A DNA stretch of 64,000 bases from Eimeria necatrix (GCF_000499385.1 NW_013654563.1:60691-124690), one strand, 5' to 3'. Shown: positions 46,223 to 63,898, numbered from the stretch's first letter. A program made the numbers and translations. The notes: generated by a model not told the origin, from the letters alone.

Positions 46223-49200
46223 TGGCGAACCGCGAGAAGGTAAAGGTGCAGAGGGCCTGCTGAAGGGCTGCTGCCCGCGTCAGAAAAGAAAGTTGAACTC
46301 TGCGCCGGGACGGCGGCTGCTCGAGAGGGCTAAAATCCCTCTATGAGGGCAGAAAAAAGTTGCCCATTAATAAACAAATCGGTTTCAATGCCAAAAGTCA
46401 ACAAGAATGACGCAAACAATCACGAGGAAACACCGCGCCAACAGCAACGCCTTGCTAGTCCATCACCACAGGTGCTGAGGACTATTCTTAGAGGCGGAGG
46501 AAAGGCGAAAAAAACAATTCACAAAATTAGAAACACTGAAGATCTAAGAAGCAGAAAGTCATGCAGTGTTTCAACACCACCTGCAAGCTCGCGCGTCAGC
46601 TGCGGTCCATTCCCTCGGCTGCGCTCCCCTGTAGCAAGAAAAAAGCGAAAAGGAGAGCCTCTTGGAAAAAAAGTAAATTTGTGACACAGCCAGGACACAT
46701 AAACACAACAAAAGACAAAGAAAACTGTGTTTCTTACGCCGTATCCGCTTTGCCAAAGACAAAACAAAAAGACCACTGGTAAGGTGCGGCTGTGAGCGGT
46801 ATCCTTCCGAAGACCCGAATGGTGTCAGTCTGCGCTCAGCAGCCTCATGAGCGGCTAATTCGCCATTAAAATAAACAGAAAAAATCTAATGATTAATTAA
46901 ATTAACTTCATTTTATTCACACTGAGCTGGAAAAACCGGGAGAGCTGGATCGTTACGCATTGCCTCACCGAAAATTGCGCGGGGGATTACAGAGGCATTC
47001 ACCACTGAGCGGCTGAACAAGGCTGAAATGTGCAAAATTTAATGAGCAACTCCATTAAAGATACTCTTTATTTTTATTTGACTTTTCTTAATAGGAGCAC
47101 TGAATGTTTTGGGGGCTAACGGGCGTTTCCTTGCTCTCCGGAAAGGGTCAGCGTCGCATGGCCATCTCCTTAAAAGTAGAGAAGGCTCAAAAATGGACTG
47201 CAAAAACACTTGATTCTCCCTCGTTGGACTTTGTAAACGCATGGTCTAATTTATTCGCCTCAGACTGTAGATTTTCTTCCGTTTCTGCAGCAGCTCGTGA
47301 GTGGTATCAAACACTCTACGCTGAACGAACTTGTCTGGCCTCCTTTCCTTTTTAGTTGGCTGTTTTTGCACTTAATCGCTCCATTTTTTGTTATTAAGGC
47401 ATTATTACATCAGTTTGTACCTCTTTTGTGAGTAAAGTGCAGCGGAAAACGCAGCTGGAGCGGCGGTGGCCGTTGCAGCTCGCCGAGTTGATATCTACAT
47501 TCCTCAAATTCAACACCTCTTTATGCACTTGCTACGCTTTTGACTTTCTTTTTTCCCCTATTTTTCAAAACGTCTGTGCTACTGAGGCCTCTCAAAGTCT
47601 CCTCCGTGAGGTGCTGCGGCTTTTGCCGTTTCACCTACAGCATTTTTGTAAGCAATTTGCGTGGCTAGAATAAAAACTTTGGTATCCTGCTGTTACTTCT
47701 AGGCCACTGCTGCACTCAAAGCTTTGATTTATCAAACAAAAGAATCAAATAAGAGACGAGAACAGAAAAGAGGAAGAAAGTCAAACAAAATGTGAGTTGT
47801 AAACAAAGAGGAAGTGCCCCCTAATTTCCCCAACACAGCGCTGGTGTCCTGTTTGGGAACCAAATGAAGTAGTAGACTTTGTCTTCGGCAAGATCTGCTT
47901 TGAGCTGTTTGTCTTTACTTAAAAGAAATCTGAATCTAAACCAATTCTCGCTTTATGTGGACTGCTGTCGATTGGGGCCAGTTATATGCTCACTGAAGCC
48001 CTCTAAAATTCGACTTCAGACAATTTAATTTTCGTCTTTCTTTTGTTTCTGTCACAAGAGTAGGAGCGCTACGCAGCACAGCTCCAGCCACTGGAGACTT
48101 CGGGAAAAGTATAATGAAGTTTTAAGGCAAGGAAATGCCTTTTGGAGCAAAAAGACAGCTGTATTTGTCAAGGCTGACTCCTCAGAGGGTTCCAGAGTGC
48201 CCGCAGGCAGCAATTGCTGCTGCTGCACCTTCTGCTGCTCAAGGTTTGAGTGCAATTGCAGTTGCTGCAGTGTGATCGTAGCTTCTCTTATTTATTTTCC
48301 GTGTCTACTGTCTCACTCTAATGGCTAGCACTTTTGAGTTCTTTTTCACTTTTCTTTTTATTGAAACTTCCCGTTAGCTGTACACTTTGTCACGGTGACT
48401 GCGTGGCTTCGGAAGAAAACTGCCGCCATCAGGAACTTCTCAGCACTTTTAATAAGAAAAGATGCTGCATGGTAAATTACTTTTGTTTTAAAAGCTAAAC
48501 TGCAGCACTGTTTTGTCCGCTGCTGCCCTCAGTTGCTGGGATTCTCCTTGCCGCTGAAAGGTTTCAGTAGAAAGGCGCCTCTTCCGTCTAAAGGCTAGTT
48601 TGTCAGAAATCCAAATTTAGATTTTATCTAAATTCAGATCTCCATTTGCATTCAGATTTGCATCTTGAAAGACTCTTACGCTTTTTAGTTTAATTTTTCC
48701 TGAAATTGCACTTATGAGGGTCAAGACCTCAGAGCGAAACTTGAAGGCAAACAGCCTCCCTTAAGGAACATGACTGAAGAATGGCCTTTTAAATCCCCTG
48801 TTTGTGGACACTGACAATTACTGCTGCACCTTATAAAATCATAAACGAAAGAGGGCTGTACTTAGCAGTGCTGCTAATATAATGGCAACAAACAAGCAGA
48901 CGTGAAGAGGAAATGCCCACGCTGGGGTTGTAGTAGCTAATTTGTTGCCTTGGAGATGTTTTAGCCACTGTTGAAACAGAAAAGAAGGGCTGGAGGCTTC
49001 TGGGGTTGCTTAAGTTGGCAGGCGAGGGGGAAGGTCCTGCGCGGCCGCTACTTCCCAGGCTTGCATTGCGAAATGCAGCTCTTAACTACATTCAGAGAAT
49101 GCATCCAAAGGCATCCTCACTCATGACGGCCTTACAAAGACTTTTGAACACAAGCCCGGTGTTCGAAATGCTGCAGAATGTGGCTTTATCTGCCACCAGC

Positions 49201-50882
49201 ACGGAAACCATGAAAGCAGGAATAATACTCAGTGCAGAAGAGCTAATATCTACAGCAAAAGTGAAATTTCTGTCTACGATGCATATATGATTGGACAGGC
49301 AGCTTTTGAAGTCGTTGGAAACCTTGAAAAGATCCTTTGGAGGTCTGGTCACTCTGCACGGCCGCAGAGCCAGACTTGAAATGAATGAGCCTCTATGTGG
49401 CTGTAAGTGAGCGCAAGATGCTGTTTGGCAAATCTTGCGAATCCCCACAATTTAGCGTATGGCGGAGTCTGGATCTCCTCCAAGTTGTTATAGATTTGGG
49501 GGGCCTTTGCTGGGGCCATCTTTTGATGGCTCCCTTTAGTCAGTGTTTTTCTGTTGCTAGTTGGCATTTTGGTGGTGCTCAGCTCTAGATTTCAAGATCT
49601 TCTACTTATCAAACACAGTAAAAACTCAGCAGCTCCAAACCCTGTAGCGTTACAGACATTCCGTGCTAGTTGCCAGCAAGGACTAGGTGACCCATGAAGC
49701 CTTGGGAGAGCTTCGAAGAGCAGAAGTTCCCATTTTCCGACCGCAGAGGGGGCGGACAAGCGTGGCACCCAACTACGGAAGCATTTAGAAAAAAGAAAGA
49801 AGAAATGAAGTGGTTTTTCTTCTTCAAACCACCACCTCGAAACGAAGCCATGCTGTAGACACGTTGAAGGAACAGCGCAACTGCGGGGTGGGATAAGAAA
49901 GCTCCCGCGTTCCCGTCCCCCCGTTCGTTTCTGCTTAAAAAAATCGGATCTAGTTTTGCTCTGACAAAATGAAAACACAAAGTAAAAAGGCTGGAGATAA
50001 TTGTCTATTCAAAGGGCGGCACACAGGAATGCCCGCGACCCACACTGACCCCCAAGCCCCGCAGGCCGTCAGCCCCACGATGGCCAAACGCTCCGAAACC
50101 TTAAAAGCTAAGCTTTGAACCCTTCGCCACAGCCGTTGAGTTTATCTTCTGCAGTTTGTAGGCTGTCTTGACGCAGAAGTTCAACTTGCTCTAGTTGTTG
50201 GCGTGGCTGCTTGGCTTTCGTGGAATCTTTCCCCCTCAGCTCGCAGTCGGCTCAGGTAAAAACGCCGTGCAGAAATATTTTTCGTTTGCGAGGAATTTCT
50301 CTTTCGTTAAGTCTGTGGTTTCGAGTTTTTGCATTCTGCATTGTGGCGTCCGCTTGAGGTTTCCAGTGCTGCGCCTTCCACAGATCTGCTGCACGTGCGA
50401 AAACCCCGCAGCACGGTTGGGGCCGGCAACGGCAATAAGTCCTATTGCTTCTAGTTTTTATGTTTCAAATGTAATTGAAACTGATTAAAGCGTAAAAGAG
50501 CATGACTTCCAGTGCAGCTAGACGGCTAATGAGCGGCTGATGTGGAAGTGGCGACAGTGGAAGTATGGGACAAGCGCCGCGGGGAATAATACCTTCCAAT
50601 ATGTTCTGTCTGGCCTCAAAAATTAAATTAACTTGACGCATCTTCGCTATTGCATCAGTTTAAGTGGAAATTTATTTCGCTAGCGCTCGCTCAGTTCTGG
50701 CGTGACGGCAGCAGTTTGGGTGGCTCGCTGTGAGTTGCGCTGCTCTGGCGGTGAGTCTGGCGGCCAGCTGGTTGTCCTGTTGGTGGTGTTTCTGCCTTTT
50801 CTTTCTCTCAGGACTTTATTAAATTTGGCGGATTATCGTTGCATGTTTACTACTTTGTCTTTATTTTTGAAATCCATTTAAA
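46223..50882. other. 4.7-kb repeat-poor intergenic region between AGPS and SAM synthetase
   Basis: It separates two divergent genes, so both promoters should lie here. The frames seen are a 113-codon Lys/Arg/Ser-rich plus frame (46343-46684), a 118-codon minus frame (49092-49448) and a 128-codon minus frame (49592-49978). None has recognisable domains and none is called. CAG tracts are almost absent apart from short ones near 48,210. Confidence 0.5.
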
Positions 50883-53529
50883 ATGACGCACCCCGCCATC
50901 GTCACCACGCCCGGCCGCTTCCTCTTCACCTCGGAGAGTGTCAACGAAGGCCACCCAGACAAGCTGTGCGATCAAGTTTCAGACGCAATTCTGGATGCTT
51001 GCCTTGCAGAGGACCCAAACAGCAAAGTGAGTTCTTAAATGCGTAGAAATGCGCTGCCGGCAAACCCGCAGGCGCCCTCAGCTTCCAGTGGTCACAGACA
51101 CACACGCACAGTGGTCACGAAGCTTCCCGCAGCAGCAGCAGATCAAGCGGCCTTTTTCCCATTCAGAGCTTCTTTGTGTCCTAACTTTCATTTATTTGGC
51201 TTTTAATGCGGCCTCGCCGCAGGTGGCATGCGAGACATGCACCAAGACTGGCATGGTGATGATCTTCGGCGAAATCACCACCAATGCGAATGTCGACTAC
51301 GAGAAGATCATCAGGGAAACCTGTAGGGTAAGTGCACTCTTAAGACTCTACCCTCTTATTCATATTAAATGCAACTCAAGGAGGACTTAGGGGCAGCGCT
51401 AGCTAGCCTCTCCTGCACAAGTTGTTCAAGAACAGCCCGCTGTTCAAGAACAGCAAGCAGCGAAGCTTTTAGCTGCAACTGGTGGCAGTTTTCGTGCTGC
51501 TGCTGCAGGACATCGGATACGATGATGAATCCAAAGGGCTGGACTACAAAACAATGAAGGTTGTGGTTGCAATTGAAGACCAAAGCCCAGAGATCGCACA
51601 GGCTGTCTATGTGAACAAAAACATAGAGGAAATTGGAGCGGGGGACCAAGTGGGCTGCTGCACATTTCGGAACAAAATAATGAATTTTTCAGCAATAAAT
51701 GAAGCTTATTGTGCTTATATTGTGCAAATGCATTTATATTGATGCGTGGCGTGTAGGCAATTGTGCCGGATCTGCATATTAGTCTTTTTTTCTGGCTTTT
51801 TGCTTGCAGGGCCACATGTTCGGCTATGCTTGTGATGAAACTCCGGAGCTAATGCCTCTTAGTCATTCTCTTGCAACAAATTTGGGCAAACGCCTCACTG
51901 ATGTCCGCAAGTCGGGGGTCTTGCCTTACATCCGTCCAGACGGAAAGACACAGGTGATTGAATAATTCAAAAGCACTTTATCTCGATCTTCAGTCCCACC
52001 TCTTGTGAATACCGCGGCTGCTTCGCTTTCCTGTCCAGTGGCCAGTGTTTTATTTCAAAAAGTTTCAGATTTTCGGAAATTTTGTTTGATTTCGGTCATA
52101 ATTAGCTAGTAATGCGTGCAGAAGCTCCGAAGCTTCCGGAGCTTCTGCTTTATTTCGACCATAATGAGCTAGTTTTGCGCGCAGAAGCTTCGAATTGTCC
52201 AATTTTTGGTTTTATTTCCATAATAAAAAGCCAGTTTTGCATATTTCTCTTGGTTTGTTCAGGTGACTGTTGAATACGACAACACGTCGGGAGTGCCGGT
52301 GCCCGTGCGAGTGCACACAATAGTGATTTCAACTCAGCACGCGCCGGAGGTGGCGAACGAGCAGCTGCGAAGGGATATAATGGAACACGTGATAAAGCCC
52401 GTTGTGCCGGCAAAGTATTTGGACAACAACACCATTTACCACTTGAATCCCTCTGGGCGCTTCGTGATCGGGGGCCCCCACGGCGACGCGGGCCTCACTG
52501 GCCGCAAGATCATCATAGACACTTACGGGGGTTGGGGGGCCCACGGCGGCGGCGCTTTCAGCGGAAAAGACTCCACGAAAGTTGACAGAAGTGCCGCTTA
52601 TGCGGCGCGCTGGGCGGCCAAGTCCTTGGTGGCCAACGGGCTCTGCAAACGGTGCCTTGTGCAGGTGCGCGGCAAGCCGCCTTCCTTTTCTTTAGTGTCT
52701 TGTCAAATTCATGAGACTCTACTTGCCTCCATTTGCTTTGTCTCGTTGTTTCAATTTGGCTTGAAATGAAGAATTGGGCTGCTTTGAACACTTCGCTGTC
52801 TCTGATTTTTGACCAAATAGTGCCAAATGAGGGAAATCCACTTTCTCCGAACAATTTGCTGGCCTCGCGGTTCCGTGGATTCTGTCACTTAGTGTTTATG
52901 AATTTGTTGTGTATTGTCCGTGTTGTTTGGTCTGTTTGTTCATGTTTGTTGCTGTCTAGTTCTTACTGCTGCGTCTTGTCTTCTTGTTCGTGCTTCAGGT
53001 CTCGTACTCCATTGGCGTTGCCGCCCCTCTTTCTCTTTTTGTGGACTCTTATGGCACTTGTGCTGAGGGCTACACGGACGACTGCCTCTTGCGAATTGTC
53101 GCTGAGAACTTCGACTTCAGACCAGGAGTCATCCAGCGGGATCTGCGTCTGAAGGTGAACAGTCCTGCCAAGTTTCAAACATTTGATGAATTATTGAATG
53201 AGTTCAACTCATTATTTCACGTAGAGAGGATAGTATATGCGGATATCTCTTTTTTAGCTCGCTTCTGTTCGAGAGGGTTCCATCTTTCCTCACTTCTATT
53301 TTGAAAGCCAAGTGTTTCTCTGTGCTGCTTGAAACTGTGTTTCTGTGCTGTTGTTTGTCCTTTATTTGCCTTGTAAGCTTTCCACGAAAGTTTCTCCTTT
53401 TTCTTTTTCTTGTTTTTGCAGGAGCCGCTCTTCAAAGAGTTGGCGGCTTACGGCCACTTCGGCCGCTGCCCTGAGAAATATGCGTGGGAGAAGCCTCGCG
53501 ACCTTTCGCATTGCAAGAAGTCAGCATAA
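50883..53529 (+). CDS. S-adenosylmethionine synthetase (methionine adenosyltransferase), seven exons, 399 aa
   Basis: The model is 50883-51026, 51223-51327, 51509-51649, 51810-51953, 52263-52664, 52999-53154, 53422-53529. All introns are GT-AG and phase 0, and the sum is exactly 400 codons. It makes S-adenosylmethionine from methionine and ATP in the cytosol, feeding methylation and polyamine synthesis. Motifs are [19 protein letters not shown] near residue 17 (ATP and metal binding), [21 protein letters not shown] across the exon 3/4 junction (signature 1), [40 protein letters not shown] near residue 275 (signature 2), [10 protein letters not shown] and YSIGVA. Length equals the eukaryotic norm (about 395). 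The exons carry no homopolymer insertions, unlike neighbouring repeat-rich genes. The start is the first ATG in frame with the conserved core. Confidence 0.96.
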
Positions 53530-55461
53530 AAGAAGCAACGGGAAGCAGCGAAAAGCTCTAGTTGCTTCTTTAGTAATCGGAAATAGAAAGGAATTTAAGG
53601 ATTGATTAAATTGCTGCATTGCTATCGTCCCTCTAAGATAGTTTGCCCTTATTAAAGTAGCCCTCGAGACGAATCGTGCACTTCGTGAAAGCCCACGCAT
53701 TTTAGCTCGCACAGGTTTGGCCTTCTGCCTGAATTGCGGGAGAAGAAAACCAATGCAAACGGAAGCACTTGCAAAGTACAGAGGATGAGATAAATCTAAG
53801 CATGAACTCAAAACGGGAGCGACAAGAAGACAGGCAGAATAGCAATATGGTTTTGTTGCGCTGGCGCCAGTTTTCCTGCTTAGGACCAGCTCTGAACATT
53901 CTGTGCGGATTGTTTGCCTATCTTTTCATTAATTTATACCTTAGTTGACTCTATTTGGCGGCAGTCGTAGCCGTGAGGCCACAGACGCACCCATTTAATT
54001 TATTGGAAGCGCGCCTTCGCTTCCGCCGACTGCAGCGCAGGAAGCGGGACCGTCATTGCCATTTATCTTGTGACGTCTCGTATTTTAATACTTTGTTGGA
54101 GCCGTGAATGCGGACAAACGACAAGTTTAATTGCTGAAAGCGGGCGTGGCGTTGAAAGACCAGCGGGCTTAGCCGCAGCAGTAGCCATACTTCTCAGTGC
54201 TATCTTAAGAACTTGAACTATGAAGAAAAGGATGCGAAAAGGCCCTTAAGGGTTTCTCCAGTTCTTTTGGCAGGGCAGAGAGTGACTGACTGTTTAGAAA
54301 ACAAGAGGAATTCCAAGCCCTAGTGGGTCTGGGCGTTGTGTAGTTAAGTATTTATTCTGTTGACGTTTTGTTTGCCAAGTTGGCGAATGCAAGTTAACAG
54401 CTGGAGCTTCCTCATCTCCCGTCTTCACAACAGGTCTAGAGTGCGAAGGGAAATAAAACAAGAGAAAAGAAAAAGAATTAAAAGACTTGAAGGTCTCAGT
54501 CTACGGAAAAGCGAATTTCCCTTTCTGCTCTCCTTGATGAGACCCACGGCTGCTTGGGAACATGACCCGTTCGGTGCAGCGGCGGCACCGCTTCTGTTTC
54601 TTTGGATTTTTTTCGTTTTATTTCACAATTAAAATTGTGCAAAGTGTGTTTTAGTGGCTGTTCTGCGTGGAAAGCACTCGTTGCATCTTTCTGGGGCACG
54701 CCAGGGGGTCTGCTAGCCTCTGCCGCCTGATTGGCGTTTCTGGAGCTCCTGTTCGGACTTATTTCATTGTGAAATGCTTGTTCTTTGTTTATTGCATTTC
54801 TATTTTCTTTAGTTGGTCCATTTTCCGCATTCATCTCTATCAAAAGGTCAACTAGGAAGGGGCCTGCGCGGGCCTCTTTCTGAAATTCAAGTTCTGGCAA
54901 AGCCGCCGCCACCTCCAAGTGGAAACTGCTGCTAGAGGGGCTGGAAGGCTTTGCTTTGTTTCCGGCCTGCAAATAAATGCAATTGCAGCAATTCAAGCAG
55001 CCGAAACAGCCAATATTTTCATCTTTTGCCAATATTTTCATCTTTTGCAAGACTAATCAGATGCTTAAGCAAGTATTCCTTTAATCAAAAGCTTAGAAGC
55101 TTTCTTAATTCCTCACTTTGTCTTCCCATTCATATATGGCTTGGCAAAGACGCAGAGGGAGGCTCACGAGACCCGCGAGGTCTGCAGTCAGCATTAGCCG
55201 ATGTTTCCTGCAGCGCAAGTTCATGAAAAATGTTTATTTGCATTTGCTGCTGGCATTTTGTCTAACTTTTTTCCTTTTTTTATTCATTTATCTGCATTTT
55301 CACTCCAAGTCCAGTGCAACTGCCAGCAGCTACAGTGGCCTATGTGACAGACTTGGAAAGAACCATTTCAAAGAACCATTTCAAGTTTAATTTTGCAGGC
55401 TCCGAGATTCCCCAAACGCGAAACAAAGACAAACAGCCAGCAGCTTCTCCCTTTAAGCAAA
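53530..55461. other. Spacer with one weak exon-like frame
   Basis: A 184-codon minus frame (54496-55050) has mixed composition (Asn, Glu, Lys, Ser) and is not repeat-driven. It could be an exon entered through the acceptor TTTGCAG near 54,966, but I recognise nothing in it. The rest holds no supported gene. Confidence 0.4.
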
Positions 55462-59879
<4,418 letters not shown>

Positions 59880-60754
59880 CTTTGGACGTCATTTGAGCCA
59901 TCGCGTCCGGGAAGTCGAAGTTGAAAAGAAAAGAAAAACTCGGCAGCAGGCAGCAAAGATCTGCATTTGAGTTCAAAAAATGATATTAATGGGACGCTAA
60001 GCTTCAATGATGAACTGAAAACTAATGATGTCGGAGAAAACTAAACGAAAAGTTGAAATAAAATGCGAGTTGCACAACTGAGGTGCCTATACACCTGAAT
60101 CCGATTCGGGTGTATCGGCAGGTGTCACCGCTGAACACGGGAGAATTAAGATCTGCCTTCACCTTAAAGAACACTTTTAATACAAACAAATAATAAAGTT
60201 TGAAAATAAATTATTGTTTCCGCTGGGAAACTTTCGAAAACCAAATCGATGTCCCACAAGGGTTTACGGATCCTCACTGGGGGCCCCCCAGGGGGCCCCT
60301 CCCTTAGGGGGGCCCCCACATGATCGCCGATTGGTTTGCCGTCAAGCGGGCTCTATAGATGGAAAACTCCCGAGAAAAAACTAATAAACATAAATAGTTT
60401 TGAATTAACATAAATAGTTTTGGAAATTATCTTTCTTGAGTGCCTTTATAAAGGCGTTTCCCCCAAATGCAGCCGCAGCCGGCGTTCTGGGGTGTACTTA
60501 CAGGTCTTCTAACGCAAACCTCTCCATTCGGCACTTCCTTTACTATTTCTAATATTCTTTTCTCATTATTGATTTATTTTTAATATTTCCATCCCTTCCA
60601 GCTTTCCATTTAGCAGCAAACTTGGCTGTATTTGCCAGCAGCTGCAGCACCACTCCGTCAGCAGCAAGACCTCTCCAGGCTGTCCGTACACCTCAACGCT
60701 GCGGCACCCTGCTGCGCAGCAACTTCTGCAGCAGCTGCAGCAGCAGCAGCTGGC

Positions 60755-60935
60755 TGCTGGGCAGCAGCAGCTGGCTGATGAGCAGCAGCAGCAGCTGGCT
60801 GATGAGCAGCAGCAGCAGCTGCCTAGTGAGCAGCAGCAGCAGCTGCTCAATGAGCAGCAGCAGCAGCTGCTCAATGAGCAGCAGCAGCAGCTGGCTACTG
60901 AGCAGCAGCAGCAGCTGGCTACTGAGCAGCAGCTA
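60755..60935 (+). repeat. 24-bp minisatellite, about seven copies, open as an 8-residue repeat
   Basis: The unit is GAGCAGCAGCAGCAGCTGGC plus four bases. Variants change only the last third. In one plus frame it reads (L-A-D/T-E-Q-Q-Q-Q)n and this frame stays open from about 60,600 to a stop near 60,970, without an ATG. It may be the last exon of an unrecognised gene or a simple minisatellite. Confidence 0.75.
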
Positions 60936-61139
60936 GTCTTCTTTCGGAAAATAAGTGATGGGCAAATATGAGAAATCTTTTTAAAAAGAATTCCAAACTA
61001 AAGAAGCAGCAACTGACAAAGTGCATTCAGCCTTCAGCAAAAAGTGCCATTTAACTGAATTTAGCTGCTGCAGGTGCTGCAGCAGCTGCAGCAGCTGCAG
61101 CAGCTGCAGCTGCTGCAGCTTCGCCCCACATGTTCGCCC

Positions 61140-61446
61140 AGCAGTGTGGCCCAGCAGTAGCTGCTTAGCTAGTTAACTATTTAGCTAGCTAGCTAGCTAG
61201 CTAGTTGCCTATTTAGCTAGCTAGCTAGCTGGCTAGTTAGCTAGTTGGCTGGCTACCTGGCTGGCTAGCTACGCAGCTGGATAGCTAGCCAGTTGGCTAC
61301 CTCACCTGCTAGCCAGATAGCTGGCCAGCTGGCTGGCTAGCTAGATGGCTAGCTGGCTAGCTAGCTGAGCTAGCTGGCTAGCTAGATGGCTAGCTGGCTA
61401 GCTGGCTAGCTAGCTGGCTAGCTAGCTGGCTAGCTAGCTGGCTAGC
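61140..61446. repeat. CTAG/GCTAGCTGG-rich array, about 300 bp
   Basis: Tetranucleotide GCTA units alternate with GCTGGCTA and similar variants. The tetramer is self-complementary (CTAG), so the array can fold on itself. Smaller relatives occur at 35,420-35,480 and 44,150-44,240. Confidence 0.9.
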
Positions 61447-61568
61447 CATCAGCAACGGGAGAGCACCAGCAGCCAACTGCAGCCTGAGGGGAAAGCAAAA
61501 AGCGAACTCCAAAGTGAGCTGCTGCATGCAACGTGTCCTGCGCCTTGCTGCACGCAGACGCTGCAGCA

Positions 61569-61603
<35 letters not shown>

Positions 61604-61759
61604 GAGCCGTGTGAAATCCTAAGTGCCGCCAGTCACCCCAAACAGCACTTTTGCAAAAAAGCCCCAAAAAGCATATTCAAAAAATCATTTTAGAAATGCA
61701 TGCATGCGCATGCGCATGCAAATATGAAGCCTTGGCTTCGAGCATTGAAGTCTTCTGCC

Positions 61760-61965
61760 ACAGCAAATGCAGCAGCAGCAGCAGCTGCTGCTGCTGCCGC
61801 TGTTGCAGCCGCGGCTGTTGCAGCCGCTACTGCTGCAGCTGCTGCTGCAGCTGCCGCTGCTGCTGCAGCTGCCGCTGCTGCTGCAACTGCTACAGCTGCA
61901 GCTGCTGCAGCTGCTGCGACTGCTACAGCTGCAGCTGCTGCTGCAGCCGCTACCGCTGCTGCAAC

Positions 61966-61998
<33 letters not shown>

Positions 61999-62005
61999 TG
62001 CTGCT
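61760..62005. repeat. GCAGCTGCTGCTGC-type repeat region
   Basis: Interspersed GCTGCTGCAGCTGCC units, CTGTTGCAGCCGCGG and a pure CAG run (about 61,965-61,999). It lies immediately downstream of the stop codon of the right-edge gene at 62011. Confidence 0.75.
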
Positions 62006-62010
62006 GCTGC

Positions 62011-62504
62011 TTATGCCCTGCCTTTGTAGAGATGGTGCTCGCGGAATTCATCGAAGACACTCAGAAGAGCAGCACGAGGCCCCTCTTTGAGGTGGCAAGA
62101 CACCTCAGCCACAGCTTGGCCGCCGTCTTCTGCTGCTGCAGCACCAGCCAGCAGCTCGAAGGAAAGCAGCAGCAAACGCGAACTCAGCAGCTGCTGCTGC
62201 TGCTTCTGGCCTGCGCAGCAGCACAAGCAGCAGCAGCACAAACAGCAGCTGGCGGGAGCAGCAGCAGCGGCTGCAGCAGCAGCAGCACCAGGAGCAGCGC
62301 CGCCAGTAGCAGCAGCAGCAGGAAGTGCAAAACAAATGCAAGCAGCAGCAGCAGGAAAAGCAAAGCAAGTGCATGCAGCAGCAGCAGCAATTAAACGCTG
62401 CAGGAAAAAGAAAGCAGCAGCAATGCAGCTGCTTGAGTTTGCTGCTGCGCATACGCCCGATGGGCCCGCTGGCAGCTCTATTACCTGCTGCAGAGTGAGC
62501 TTCG

Positions 62505-62539
<35 letters not shown>

Positions 62540-63232
62540 CCCTGGGCTTTGCAGCAGCTGCTGCCTCGTGTTCACAACTTCAGCAGCTAAGAACAGCAGC
62601 ATGCGTTTGCTGCTGCTGCTGCGGCTGGCGACGCAAGCCCCCACGCGGCCCAGAGCTTCCAAGGCATCTTCTAGCACCCTGAGCAGCAAACGCAGCAAAT
62701 GCAGCAGCAGCAGCAGCAGCTGCAGCACCAGCAGCAGCAGCAGCAGCTGCAGCAGCAGCAGCAGCTGCTGCAGCACCAGAAGCAGCAGCTGCTGCTGCAG
62801 CAGCAGCTGCAGCACCAGCAGCAACTGGAGCTCCAGAAGGCGCCACGGGGGAGGACTGTGTGGCTTACCGACTGTGCTGCAGCCTTTGGAGAAGCTGCAG
62901 CAGCCGCAGCAGCAGCAGCAGCAGCGTTTGCTGCTGCCGCTGCAGCGGAGCAAAGTCGTGGGAGCGCCACAGAGACACAAGAACAACACTGCAGGCCCTA
63001 AGCGCAGCTCGGGCAGCAATCTGGGACAGCGGTCTCTGGTCCTGCTGCTGCTGCTGCTGCTGCTGCTGCACTTGGTGCTGCTGCTGCTGCTGCACTTGGT
63101 GCTGCTGCTGCTGCTGCACTTGGTGCTGCTGCTGCTGCTGCTGCTGCATGTAGTGGGGAGTCTCTGCAGCTTCTTCTCTGTCCGCGAAGTCGATGGCTCC
63201 TCTCGCAAACTCCATCATGACATCAGCCACGA

Positions 63233-63265
<33 letters not shown>

Positions 63266-63409
63266 TTGGGGGCCCCCCGAGGGCCCCCGTGGGGCCCCCT
63301 TGGCCTTTTTCTGTGCTGCGTTTGCTGCCAGCCAGGAGGCAGCAGCAGCGAAATGTCTCGACTAAAAACTGCGCGCTGCGTGAGCAGCACCACCCCAGCA
63401 GACACGACA

Positions 63410-63459
<50 letters not shown>

Positions 63460-63676
63460 GGGGAGAGGCGCGAGAGGGTCGAAGGCGGGCGTGCTGCTGC
63501 TGCCTGCGCGGCGAGCAGCAGCTGCAGCAGCAGCTGAGCAGCAGCCAGCAGCGTCTGCTGCAGCAAACTGCTGCTGGCATTTTCTCTGCGCAGGCAGCGC
63601 GTCAGTTCTGTGCGCTGCAGCACAAGACCCCACATGGCCTGTGCACAGGCAGCAGCAGTGAGAGCTGCGTCCTCTG

Positions 63677-63720
<44 letters not shown>

Positions 63721-63819
63721 CTTAAAGACTCCAGGGCGACGACCAGGGTTGCTGCCAGCTGGGAAAATGCTGCTGTCACCAAAGAGACCGGCAGGCCAAC
63801 CACCAGCGCGCCCCAGCAG
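62011..63819 (-). CDS. Helical-repeat-like protein, 3' part, continues beyond the right edge
   Basis: Exons supported are 63819-62869 (GTAAGC donor), 62678-62485 (CTCAG acceptor, phase 2 joined exactly; GTAATAG donor) and a last exon ending with TAA at 62011 whose start is near 62132. Upstream exons lie beyond 63819. Conserved-looking stretches between Gln and Ala runs are LVVGLPVSLVTAAFSQLAAT, CAQAMWGLVLQRTELTRCLR, VADVMMEFARGAIDFADREE, VLEDALEALGRVGACVASR and LLSVFDEFREHHLYKGRA. These have the Leu/Ala/Trp spacing of stacked helical hairpins. The pattern resembles that of the gene at 55462-59879, also on the minus strand. I do not recognise a named domain. An organellar RNA-binding (heptatricopeptide/FAST-kinase-like) protein is a guess. 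The opposite frames here are repeat artefacts. Confidence 0.5.
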
Positions 63820-63852
<33 letters not shown>

Positions 63853-63898
63853 ATACTTTTATCGTTTACAAGCCTGCACTGGCCGGCATCAGTGGGAC

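Larger units (their letters stand above)
59880..62010. other. Spacer with minisatellite and CTAG array
   Basis: It lies between two minus-strand genes. It contains a GGGGGCCCCC module (60,280-60,318), an exon-like plus frame over a 24-bp minisatellite (60.6-60.97 kb), a CTAG-rich array (61.14-61.45 kb) and a GCA/CTG region (61.76-62.0 kb). Confidence 0.5.

Noticed and set aside
62568..63365. 265-codon plus-strand frame
   Set aside because: Ser and Leu runs antisense to spliced exons whose phases match exactly.
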